Origin: Ascaris suum
Lineage: Eukaryota > Nematoda > Chromadorea > Rhabditida > Ascarididae
Assembly (NCBI GenBank): GCA_013433145.1
Contig: CM024176.1
Coordinates: 7,984,520-8,048,519, forward strand
Length of the DNA stretch: 64,000 bases
Direction: 5' to 3'
The notes under the pieces were generated by a model. That model did no database searches. It was not told the DNA's origin and saw only the letters and a list, made by a program, of their open reading frames with translations. A program made the translations under genes and the position numbers. Below are positions 1 to 12,300 of the stretch, piece after piece; positions within the stretch are counted from its first letter, which is position 1; each line of letters begins with the position of its first letter.

Positions 1-164
1 GTACTATCTGTGCGTCCAATGATTATGAGTCGCAACAAACTATATACTCTAGCGGTTCATTGATTCATTTAATTTTATAAAAGGAGAAATCACTTCAAAA
101 ATTTAGAGATTCGTAACTGGTGGATCGCTGATGGAGCATTCGTGAATGCGAATTATAATTTCAG

Positions 165-3100
165 TTTAGCAGTTCCCTGCTTAGAGGCAAACAGAAAGTG
201 TCGGACGTAATCCGAGGTTCTTACGATGTACCGACTGTTCAGCGCACTCATCCGGAAATATCGATTTGTGATTCCACTCAAGGTGTCCAATGTCACGGAA
301 TTTTACTCAAACAACATAAACGACGTAATCGATCGGCACGCTGGAATAAGCGGCTAGTTGCTTTGTTTCGTAGAGGCTGTAGTGATCATAAATTACAGCT
401 TTTGGCAGTGTTCTACTATTTTCTGTTGTGGAATCATTTTCCCTCATTTGAACCTACTTCCATTCCTCATTTGAAGCGGGGTCCAAATAATAGACATCTT
501 GGTGTGCTCTTATACAAATATTCATACAGGTGTTTTTTAGCCGTAGTGCTCCCACGTACTTTCCTACCCCGTCATGAATAATATGAAAAAATGTTGGCAG
601 AATTTTTGGTTTATTTCCAGCCGATGACTGTCCCAACGATACTCTACGCTTAGCAGAAAGAAAACCGCTCTGTTCGGGCAAATAACATCGTTAATGAACG
701 GAAGTAACAACTGAAAAGGAACATTTACAATGTCTACATTTTTGATATTGCAAGCGATCACATGCAGTATGTACGAGTGCATGACGGTCAGGAAGGCACA
801 ACGTTGCACACCACACTTCTGACCTAGCGATTCTCTTTGTTAACGTGTTATGCAGATCGACTTTAGGTTCTTCATTCTGAAAGAGTGCTTCCTTCTTTAC
901 TATAAGGTATCGATCAAGAAGCTTTTCGAAAAGACGCGAAGGATCGATCTTCATCCAAAGGTTCGCCATGGTTTGACACAAAAACATTGAAAGTCCTCCG
1001 TTCTCCTCCGTCTGCAGTGCCGCTTAATGGTTTATAGAACCGATGCATTTCGAGAGCATCCTTCGTTGTATTTTTTGCGCACAGGTGTATCACCGATTAG
1101 AAGCTTGTTTTATGTGCAGAATCGTGGTTGAAAACATTCATATGCTAATTCAACTGTTCTAACTAAAAAGGTTGTCCGGTTCCTTCTAGACAGTAAGCTA
1201 AATAAATACGCGCTGCAATTCGAGTAGCTGTGTACTATCCTATAACCCATTGAGATGAAGTGTTTATGAGAAATAAGTATTCAATTATGGTTCTTCTAAT
1301 GTCATTTATTAGTGATCAATTGTTAAGCAAGTGTCCTGCTCCGATCCATTCATTCCTTGCTGCCCCAGGAATGGTGCTATAAAACTGCACAATGGAGCTA
1401 AATTAATGAAAACTCTTTGCTCAAAGGTTGCAAAAATGCATCATGACCAGATCGCCTTCTGTGTACTTGTGATGGTATATCTGTCTCTTCTTTGGTTTGG
1501 GCTCATGAACCAGTCCACCTAGAACGACGTGATTAATTTGCCTAATCCATACCCTACGAAACGTCATTTACTCGGCTTCATTGCGAAGTGTCACGTTCTT
1601 CAAAGGTTATTTTAACTAACATGTGCCCTAAAATTACAAAGCGAATATGCCCTGTGAACTGCGACCTAAGGTGAATTTTTGGATTCTACGTTCGTACCTG
1701 CGACCAGTTTGTAGTGCAATCGATCCAGTGATGTGAATCGGGAATGCGCAAATTGTACCAGCTTCCAGCTGCTTTTTTCAGTCAAGCTAAGAAGAGGGGA
1801 TTTTTTGGATGATGTTGGTCATTTTTCTGCTCAGGAACCTCACACGAACACCATTGTGCTCGTCCCTCTATGCAGGCTCCTCAGTTGCAATAAGTTAGCA
1901 ATGCGGCGCAACAGTTTGCAGACTCAACAGACATTCGAAACACTTGTCAATAATAGTTTTTTTACATTTGCTCCAATGTAACATATTATGTCAGACATCG
2001 TAACAAGGATGTCATTTCCCACAACTTCATTCATCTTAAGAGATATACCTTGACTTGATTTTCAAATGTCATTTAGATATTTTCGAAATTTCCTTGTTTA
2101 TTCTCTCGGTTTATGGAACATCGAATTTAGCATTCATTCACTTTTTAGGGCATAATTCCACTGGTTGGATGCTCAATTGTGGCCGGTCAAGATCATGGTC
2201 ATAAATTCTGTCTTCTTATTACTCACACACAATTCAAGGCTGCGATAATTGTCTGCGCATCAGACTCAAAAGCGCAAGAAATGTGGTTGAAGGCACTCCG
2301 AGAGGCTACTAAAATGTTCGATGCTTTTTCTTTTATCTTTCATCTAATTCTGTTCCTTTTGCCCTGTCACCTCAAATATTTGAAAGGCTTAGAAGTAATT
2401 CGTCTTTATTATAGAGTGGAAATTAGTGCTGAGCACGATTGGCAACATTACGAGTCTCTTATCGTTTTTCGTCATCGTTAGTTCCCTTCGACTACATTCG
2501 AAACCTTATGGGAAAGGCGAAATTGAGAGGAAGCGCCATATTTTAGGCAATGTCGCTTCAAATGGTTTTTGATTAATTTGTCAGCTCTCTCAGCGGTCCT
2601 TTTGCCGAATAAGCAAAGTTTTCATCGACACTTAAGCTTTTATTGAATTCACGAAATCCTTGCTTTTCCTCGTACTCCAAATGTAAAAGGGAATTGTTTC
2701 ATAGGGATCTTTGGATTGTTTCCTTCGTTACTCCTTACTAAAGCGAAAGTCTCGTTTTCAGTCTGAACCCAGTCACATCTGCCAGTAACTGGTATCATCC
2801 ATAGTTGTCCTTCTTCTATCTCTTACATGATGTGTTCCTTCGATGCTCACAAAATGGTACCGTTAATAAACTTCTGCAGGAGAAATTCTGAAGAAGGAAG
2901 AGGAAAAGAAGACTTTTTTGTCACAGACCTAGGAGGAACGCAAATGAACATTTAAAGGACGTGTTAATGTTGTTGATGCAAAACGAGGAGCCTACTTTTC
3001 AGCTCATACAAAAATACGATTGCGTGGGAAAAGTTAGTTGAAGAGCTTGAAAGTCATGGATCAACACTGACGGAAGAAAAGAAAAACTATGAGGAGAAGC

Positions 3101-6100
3101 TGTTAGCTGAAGCGCATGCCAGAGAGGAGGAACACAACCGATACCTGGTAAGTCGACGACAACTGGTCGCAATATGGTCTGAAATCGAAAACTTTCTAAT
3201 AATCGACAGTTGGTCGCAACAGCAACGATTTGAACTGCTATCACGCGAATTATCGAGATTTGTCTAATTCCCTGTCATATTTTGACAAAGTAGCCCGAAG
3301 GGGTGCATAGACTTTAAAGAGCTTAATGACCAGGTAACAATTACTACCTGTGTCGGTCGAAGCACTGGTCGCCTCAAAATTGCCGATTTCTCGAGCGCTT
3401 ACTTAAAAACTCAGATTGTTTCACTCTACAGAGCGGAAGTCTGCATAACGTATTGCTCCAACAGTATGACAAATTTAGCCGCTGTCGTTAAAAGAGGCAT
3501 TTCTGGTTGATGGCACACCATTTACTTCAATTTGTTGAAGAAGTAAAGCGATTCGCCAGAATCGTGACATAAAGCTTGCCGTTTATATCCTTCTATTGCT
3601 GTCACAAGGCATAAGGGTTCATTTAGCAGCAAGCTGTTATTTCGAATTGTGTGTTATGTTGGGAAGTGAGAAATGCACGAAACAGCATCATATCACGCTT
3701 GGGGAGCACTTACGACGGCAGGCATCAAGGTCGCGCCTATTCGAATTACTTTTGAAATTGCTTGAGGAGCTTCATAAACACAGATGTGTTTATTGTTTCA
3801 GTCATATGTTTATTTATTTTTCTGCTTTCTTATTTATTTCAATATCCTGTAGGGGAAACCAAACATAAACAATGTAAACACAAATTAATCATCAAAGAAA
3901 AACTTCGCACTCATAAATCAATCAATTTATTCCAAATTTATAAAACTGAACGAAAGCTTATATCGTAGCACACTTGCATTTACCTGTTCCCTGAAGCCAC
4001 GAAAATGAAAACGTTGCGACCTTTCGAACGCATATTTGATCACCAACAGTAAGGAGCGGATGTTAGCTGATTAGAACGAAGGAGATAATGGGTGCGAAAT
4101 AATGATTGAATTGTACGTGCTGTGCAAGATTTTTTTTTGAGGGTTTGCTTTCGAATTAAAATGCTTATGGTATGAGGTAGACCAATGACTCGTGGAACTA
4201 AAACCATAAAACGATCCTATGGTTGCATTATAGGGTGATTTTCTTCAAGAAGAACACACAGGTCTGGTTTAAAAGCTAGAACTCTTTTGGTTGTTTTGAT
4301 ACTCATAGGTATCCAAGCGCTTTCACCGAAACCATCAGCCGTTTTACAGAGTTTAGCGAAGGCGAAAGAGGATTTGGAGAAAGAACGCGAGCGGCTAATA
4401 CGACTTACAAAAAAGCTAAAAGATGATCTGCAAAGTGTCAAAAAGTTGGTTTCGTCTTATACCTTTCGGTTTGGCTCTTCAGAGAAAATTCTCTTCAACA
4501 AAATCCATTGATTTCGTCCGATAGAAAGGATTGAGACTCTCGTGCTACATTATTTGTTGAGAAAATAGCATTAAATGAGAGTGCCACCTAAGAAACAATG
4601 ATTAAATGGGTTTTTGAGGTTCAATCCACTACATGACGTAGTTATCGAATCTCTGAATGTAAGTGAATAGACCCACCAAAAGAGCTGGCATGATTAGCCA
4701 TTGGCACCCGTCTTCCATAACAATTAACTGCTATAATATCACAAACCAAGAATATGCATAGAGTCGATGAGAGCGAACAAAAATGTGCATCCTGGCTTCA
4801 GAATCCTTCCGAACGAACGGCTGTTCTGAATTTTCTATTAAAAAAAACGCTCTTAGTCTTTTCAACTTCACTGTTTGCAAAATGTAACTCAACCGGTAGC
4901 AAGATGCGTGCAACTTAATAGCATCGCTGTTTCCCTAACAGAAACGATTACCGTCACAGAAACACTTAACAACACATAGAAGCATATACGCGCACATTGC
5001 GCATAGGTAACCATCTAGCGAAATGGTTGTAATACGAGTCGCAAATGCAAATTTTGCGACCACTTTAAACATATGATGAAAACAATTTCCCGGTAAGTTT
5101 CACGCAACTGATCGCTTTTTTAAGTCGTTCATAAAATTGGTTTTTGGTCCTCGCTGGATATTTTCTGGTAATTGTTGAATATACAATTTTTCACAGAGCG
5201 TTTTAATGCTGGCGATTATGTCGAAAATGAGAGGAAGCCTAGAAGAAAGAGTTTAGAAGATTCGCTAGTGTACAAATTATTTTGATCAAATTCAATAGCT
5301 GCTGGTTTTGCTTTAATGCACCATAATATCGTTGCAAAACGCGATTAACATTCACGAAAGTTTCGTTCATAAATGAATGCGTTGTGCCTTATTATCAACG
5401 AGGCACATCGTTGGCGCAGTGTTCTTTTATGCTATGCAGTTTTTTTCAGACCATCAATTTATTCTTCTCACATTAAGGAGGTTATATCTATGAGCGATTC
5501 AAAACGGACACCATCCGAAGGTGTGGATAATCTAGAAGAAATCTGATAATTCAACGACACCTACTAAATAAGCGCAATTTCTAGGCAAAAACTGCTGAAG
5601 CACACCTTATGAAGCCTCAGGCTCGATAGGTTTTGCTTGGTTAGCCAACCGAAGCAAGCTGAAATGTCCGCCATCATTTCTGTCATCTTCCGGCCTTCAT
5701 TCCTGTGAACCACTTCCAGTGAAATGACTAAATCTTGAATTTGCGTTTTTAGCGAACTAAAATTGACGAACGAAACAAAGCGCACGTTGGAGCAAGAGAA
5801 AATATCACTCAACGCTAAAACGGAACATCTCGTTAGCAATATGGAGGTTTGTCAGTGTCTTATTACAACAAACTTAAAATCCTTCCATGCGACGCCTAAA
5901 TTCTTTTTGCATATCTTCGTATGTCTTGTCAGAAAGTAGCTTGTGATTGCGAACCTGGGAGTAGTGGCTCAATTTCAAAAACGTTTTCGTTTCACATGAA
6001 GCGGGAAATAAAAAAAGCAAAATCTGGCAATGAGGCTGCATATATGTGCGCATTTCCACTATTCTGCATAATATTCTTGTCATGTAACAAAAAGCTCCCA

Positions 6101-9100
6101 TCATAGTGGTGTCTTTAAAAAGCCCCTATTCGAACTTTTTTTCTGAGAGTGCCTATCCACTGTTTCGTCCTTCAATTTCACGAACTGCAACATTTCGATG
6201 ATTCCCGCTGCAACGTGAAGAAAAATCTTTCAGTCATTGAATTTGGAGAAGTCTAAGATCGAAGAGCAAATGTCATCGATAATAAAAGAGCGCGAGAAGT
6301 TTCTTCTCGAAAATCAGAATCTTTCAACGGTGACATGCCAACTCAAAAATCGTCTAATGGAAATCGAAACTAAAACCCACTGTATTTCCGCTGAAAAGGA
6401 GAGAGTTGAGGCAATGTAAGTGATCTGTTGTTGGTTTGTTGCTGATTAATTAAAAAATGCTCGACGCTACTTAAAAAAAAGCACAATAAGCTAATATAAT
6501 TGCTTTATTTTTATTCATTTCGTTTCGTTTTGACTATCGAGCAATGGGTAGTTAATCAATCCGGCGAATGAATTGTTGGCGCTCACTACTCACTATTCTT
6601 TATGAAGCTGTTGGACTGGTTGGACTAGCAAAATTTTACAGGATGATAGAGTGCATCAAAGCACTCAATGGGTGCGATATATTTCACTCATCTCATCTAT
6701 TTCATTTCATTCATTCTTACATATGAAAGACCACTAGCGCACCATATAGGAAGTGGGAAAAAGGAGACTTCAGGTTGTTGGCTGTTCAACTGTCACAGCT
6801 TCGCGGAGAATGGCAGATTTCGAAACATGAGAAATCGCATATTTTTGAAGAAAATGTGAGCAATATTGGTGGGTGATCTGAAACTGCAGAACGGAAGGAT
6901 GATGTATCGATGACTCATGACAACGTGGTGGCAAGGCATTCCACACCGAGGGCGCTCGAACATGGCATTTGTGGCATTTCTAGGAGTGAAAAATGAATTT
7001 GGAAGAGATAGCCAACCACGATCGCATATAGCATGCGGTCAAAGGAATACACAAAGATCTCTGATTAAAGCATAAGTAGTGAGATCGGAGAAGAGTGAAC
7101 ATTGCCGAGACCAAGGTTTATTACAAACTAGGTAAATACTACACTACCGTTCACCTGCAGTTTCAATGCATCCACCACATGTGATATTCTTTCTCGAAAT
7201 TTTTGTGGGTAGCATCTCTGTTCTCCTTGTTTTTTTTCTCTGAGGTAGGAATGGGCCAAGGAAGTGGAGAAACAAGGAGGCAGTTTTCGATAAGTAATTC
7301 CCCTTTTTGTTAAATCGCTTAGAAGAGAGGTGGAGGGGGGATGGAGGGATAAGAGGCCTAGGGAGCCGATGGCCAGCGATAACAATTTCCACTGGTCGTC
7401 AGGAATATTGTAATGCCAACAATTGATATGCACAAGTGAAGTGTTCTCTAACTTCTCCCATCCAAGCTTTCCGCATGGTCTTCACTTTGGTCGTTTCAAA
7501 CTGTCGACGGTGCTGGATTTGTCACTGTGAGATTTTTTCAACAAAAGTGGATTAATATTCGCTAATTATTGTTGGTCTTTGCAGGCTCCGTATCAATGAG
7601 AAGAAAGCGGTGGATCTCGAGAAAGAACGTGAATATTACAACAGCCAAACCATGCAATTGCTCAACTCTTTAAAGGTTTACTATAGTTTCCTTCTCATGT
7701 TTTTCATTGCTCTGTCTTAAAGAATCGGCAGTCGGATGTAACAACAGCATAACTTTGTTCAGTTCGTTTATGTGGAGCAGTTGAATTTGCATGAATGTGT
7801 TAACTATGCCCATCCAGTGTTTAGCGTAAGTAAAGCATTATTCTCAGAACTATTTGTAAAGGTTCTCAATGAAAATACTGACGTTGATTATTTTGCCGGT
7901 CCTTGTAACCGTTTGATTTCATCCCAACTACCGAAGTCTTCCAGTTCAAAAAATACTCTAGAGAGGAGCAGCGATGTCTGCAATTATTGTATTGTTTTAG
8001 TGTCTCACCTCTTATTCACTGAAATTTTACATCGATCAAGTACGTTTTGACTGCCTTTAATAGTTCACACGAATGTGCGAAATCTCGGCTCCCTGTCGTG
8101 CTATCATTCTCACTAATATGAAGGAGCAGCTGATTGCCGCATTCAGCCAGCCGTAAAAGTATTCGCTGAAATGCGATAGAGTTTCAGCGATGATCTCAGT
8201 TATTCTGCAAACAGGTCAGTTGCCCCATGCATGATGATCTAAGGGAATTTTGTCGCGTAACTCAGCTATGTCATTTTTTTATGACGACAGCGGAAACGAA
8301 AAGAAGAAGTGGGTGTCTTGACTCACGAAGCGACTGAATATGGTAATCTTCTGTCCGATTATAGGAAATCAGTGAGCAGCGCGATTTGACGGAGGCCGAG
8401 CTAAAAGACGAAGTGATGGCACGGATTGGAGCAGAAAAGCAACTTCAAGCAGCCGAGAGGGCACTCGAACACCTGGAAACAGCGTTGAAGTTGACTGGAG
8501 CACAAATGAACGAGCTACAAGAGCATATCATGCCCGATGTGCACAAACTCAGAGGTGAGATAAGCAAATCGTGGGCTACCATGTAATTAAATGAGCTGAA
8601 CAACGGCTGTTTATGAGATGATATTCCTCAGCTCGTTTTCCGGCAGCGGTAGTTCGTCTTCGCAGATTCCGTGTGTTTAGGTTTGCAAGTTCGAAATAAT
8701 TTCAGGATAGCTAGCTCCACTGCGTTTGCAGGAAAACGTTGCGGAGTTTAGCTGCTCACCGATACTTCCAGCGATGTTGCAGAAGGAGATTATAACAATA
8801 ATAACGGCCGAATTACCAAACTGAAACAGCAATAAAAAATTGTGATCCCGAATGGAAGCACTAACTTTGCATTGACAGAGAATCAGTTGAGTATTTGATT
8901 TCTTTGTTAACATCTTGACGTTGAAAAAAACAGCAAAATGTTACATAAGCAAAGTGAATGTGTTTTAAGGTGAGCTAAAGAACCACTGGCTAAATTGTTG
9001 CTATTTTCAAACGATCAAATGGATATTTATAAGCATCAAATAAGGATGGGGAAAAGGAACCTTAGAGTGATGTTACCGCGATCGGCTCAAATGTGTCGTT

Positions 9101-9334
9101 ATTTTTGCAGAGTTCTTCGAGCAGTGTGCTGAAGAAGCGAAAATGGAAGCGAACAAACCGATGATAATGCGAAATGCGATCTATGCTCGAAGATCGGTAC
9201 GACGAAGTAAGACACTACACAGTCGACGTTCGTTTAAGAAGAAGCCAACAGGTGGTATCGAAGAGCGTCAAATCGATGAAATGAGGAGCGATGAACGAAA
9301 AATTGTGGAACGATCATCACTGATGCGTCTTTAA
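165..9334 (+). CDS. plekhd1: PLEKHD1-like PH and coiled-coil protein (5' partial)
   Basis: Spliced by eye from ten exons: 165-352, 867-960, 2149-2315, 3003-3147, 4350-4444, 5753-5846, 6234-6415, 7585-7675, 8365-8554 and 9111-9334. All junctions keep frame and give 489 codons plus TAA; human PLEKHD1 is about 506 residues. The PH domain covers roughly residues 42-148, with strands CHGILLK, FFILKECFLLYY and IDLHPKGIIPL, and the C-terminal helix Trp at about 140 (EMWLKAL). A coiled coil follows at about 155-430. The conserved tail reads EFFEQCAEEAKMEANKP and MRNAIYARRS, matching the vertebrate family closely. PH domains usually bind phosphoinositides or proteins; the function of this family is poorly known. 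The first exon opens at a TTTCAG acceptor with no in-frame ATG, so the start lies upstream. An ATG at 19 with a possible donor near 55 is an unproven candidate. Introns up to about 1.2 kb hold no other gene I can see. Confidence 0.9.
353..866 (+). other. Probable GC-AG intron of the PLEKHD1-like gene
   Basis: The exon ending at 352 stops inside an Arg codon (AAG CG) and is followed by GCTAGT, not GT. The next exon begins at 867 after TTTAG. Joining them gives W-N-K-R-F-F, the same spacing as W-S-R-R-F-F in the vertebrate protein. A conventional alternative (GT at 360, acceptor at 856) also keeps frame but would insert five residues into a conserved strand of the PH domain. Confidence 0.6.
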
Positions 9335-12300
9335 CTAGAACTCAGTTCATTATAGCTCATCCATACCATTACTATAAACCATCACCTCTTGCTGTCTGAA
9401 CATTTTTTTTTTTGAAATAATATCTACCGAACTTTATGTCGAAACTCAATAGCCCTATGGATACTTTGATTGCAAAGCGGATGGTTCGGTGAGGAATGTG
9501 CTAATTCCAAAGTTTTGGAACATGTTGCCCTCGATTTTATAAGTTGTACTTAACAGGAATGAGCAGTGGTAGTCTTGTTGGTTTCGCACATGTGAATGTA
9601 CAAAAGTTTTCTAATCAGATATAGAGTACACTAATCAAATGCCATCTAGCAGTAAGTGGAGGAAACGGACTCAATATCGCAATTTCCCGATGATCTCTTT
9701 CTAATGTAAGTTATTATTTTTCTATCTTATGAATAATAGCAATGGATTTGGACAGAATCAATAAGCGCCCAATTACAGGGAAAAGTGAATCCAGTTCTGT
9801 TGAGTATTTCTATTCGACTGTCGGCATATGAACGAGGTTACCTTTAGATATAATGAAGACTAGAACTTTCCCCCTTTTATGTGCCTCTGAAAATTCGCAT
9901 TTGCAAAACGCATTATGCACCAGAGGCGATTGAACTGATGAATGCGTTTTTATGTGTGATTGTATATGTTTCCGTCTCTTTGCTAGTTTTAGGGGCGGAA
10001 TGAGCAAAGATGCAGCTTCTTTATTCGGCGGATACATTCTATGTATTTAAATCGTTCCATCAGGGAATCTCATGGCTATTAGGAGTGCAAGTGTAGACGT
10101 CTGCTTCGCCTGTGAAAACTTTGTTGGCTACCTACCCATCAGTTGAACTACTATGCAAATCTTTTCGCACGTGCAACTAGTTCATACTAAATCATTCTGG
10201 AGTTAACTGGAGGGCGTGCAATACATATTTGAATATTGCGGTGCATTTGACATCCTTCGTATCCGACTGATCGCCACTCTTATTCCGTAATTTTGTTTAA
10301 TCCGCAACGGTTGGGGAACGTCCAGCAGCGATATTGTTGGTGTCGTTTATGGCGAATTTGGCTACGATGACTGCTGGTCCCAAGCACAGTTCCAGCGAGG
10401 TGGCATCAAGTCAAAGCAGAAATTGCAACGAAAATCGTAACACTGCGGAGCATTTGATGCCTAGAAAAACGGTCCTTCATGCTGTTCTCGGATCGCGGAA
10501 TGTTACAGAAATATACCAGGTAATCGATTCATGAGTATGATGTACCATACAACAGCCAAAAAAACGAAATTCTGCCGTCACTATCTGACCGCTCAAAATG
10601 GGAATGACGTGACTCGTGATCAAATATGTGTAATCATAGCAAAACGCAGGGTGGATTACCAGTGTGTCCCTTCGGGAACTAGTAAGCCTTTGAAATTCTT
10701 TTCGGATCGAACCATAGCATATTATGACTGAGCGAGCCATAGCAGTTTCTCTGATATACGATGGGGCCATCAAGGGATTGATTGGTGGATAGAGGGAGAA
10801 AACGTGAAGGATTTTCGACTCTTCCATCTTCGACTCTATGGATATTTAAATCTTCTCCCCAGTTTATGACCATCCACCTACACAATTCGTACGGAGAGCA
10901 CTGTGATTATTTTATGCGTGTTTATTTGTGTGCATTGTATGTGTTGTGCTGTCTTGTGTAGTGTGTTGTGTGCGCGTTATGCACACGCATTTAGTCAGCA
11001 CTTCAGATATAGCATAGATCTTCAATGTGCATGAACGATTATGTTGCAGCAGGCATTTGCGTGGATGCTACTGTAGCGAGAGAAAGTTGAATCTTTGAAC
11101 AATCGCATTTGAATAATATGACTTAATCTGTACTGTGTGATGCAAACTGAAGGAGAGTGTGTTTTTGTGCCTTTAAGTTAAACGTTATCGAGCGGAATGA
11201 TAATCGAACAAAAATTCTGTCCAGCTATCGGAGAATAGTTTTTGAAAAAAGTCCACGAATGGAATATTCCAGGAAGATGCATTGCATCTCCTCCTCCTCT
11301 TCGTCCATCATCCTTTTCGTATACTTTGTCAAAACTTAGTTTATATGTTATTTGTCTTATTTGTTTCTCAGCATAGCAAATTTTGCGGCGGGGTTCAGTT
11401 TATTTTCACCAATGAGAACTTCCGCCCGAAGAGAACAGATAGCGGTGCAGTAAAATCAAGCTTCGTGAAAAAACTCAACTATTCGTACCCTTCCTTGCCA
11501 CCCCCAAAATTTCTTTGATGCCTACCATATGCAACATTGCCTCTTAACACCGACGTCGCTATGACAGTTTTTTTTTGTGGTGGGAAGGGGTGGGGGCGGG
11601 GTGACTAGCATGAAATATATCACAGCACAGACTGTGTGTCGGTTCGATCCGAGGCAGTTTGGACAGATGGTGGTTGGCGTCTGTTGGCTAAAATTGGATA
11701 AGATTAGTGAGGTTTGTGATCTCTTAACTAATTTCCTCGTCATAGGCAGCACTCATAAGTCAGCTTCCATAAGCAGTCTTTGCATTGCTACATCATTTGC
11801 TACTTAAATATAGAAGCACAATATCCTCAGCAATGATTTTAACAACTGTTTTTATTGGCGTCTTTAGCGGTTAACTGTATCTTTGCAACCACGGTTTCGG
11901 TTATTTCCTCTTGGTACTCTAGCTTATTTTATAACCATTTTGGATATTCCATCTTTGCTTGGATGCGGATAGCTTTCCCATCGCATCTTTATACTTATTC
12001 CGATTCGATATAACGAGCTGGTGGTGATGAACCGGTCGCAGTGCTTACGATGACTGAACGTCCTGACTATATCGCAAGAGATTGGTCATCATTTTCTAAG
12101 CAACAAACTATCGTGGTCTTACAATCACTTAAAAACTTTTTTCTTTAGCGGGACAAAAGTGGAAAGCTCTTCAAAATGGGCACCGCTTTCGCTATAATTA
12201 GTGTCAAATACTTTATTGGGATCAATTACTACTTCACTCAAAATTTTGCCGGTCGGTTAGAAAGCTGCAACCTTAGGAGCAATTTCTTCCAAAATTCAGG

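Noticed and set aside
691..987. Minus-strand frame reading LFEKLLDRYLIVKKEALFQN
   Set aside because: It is the antisense shadow of the PLEKHD1 PH-domain exon at 867-960.
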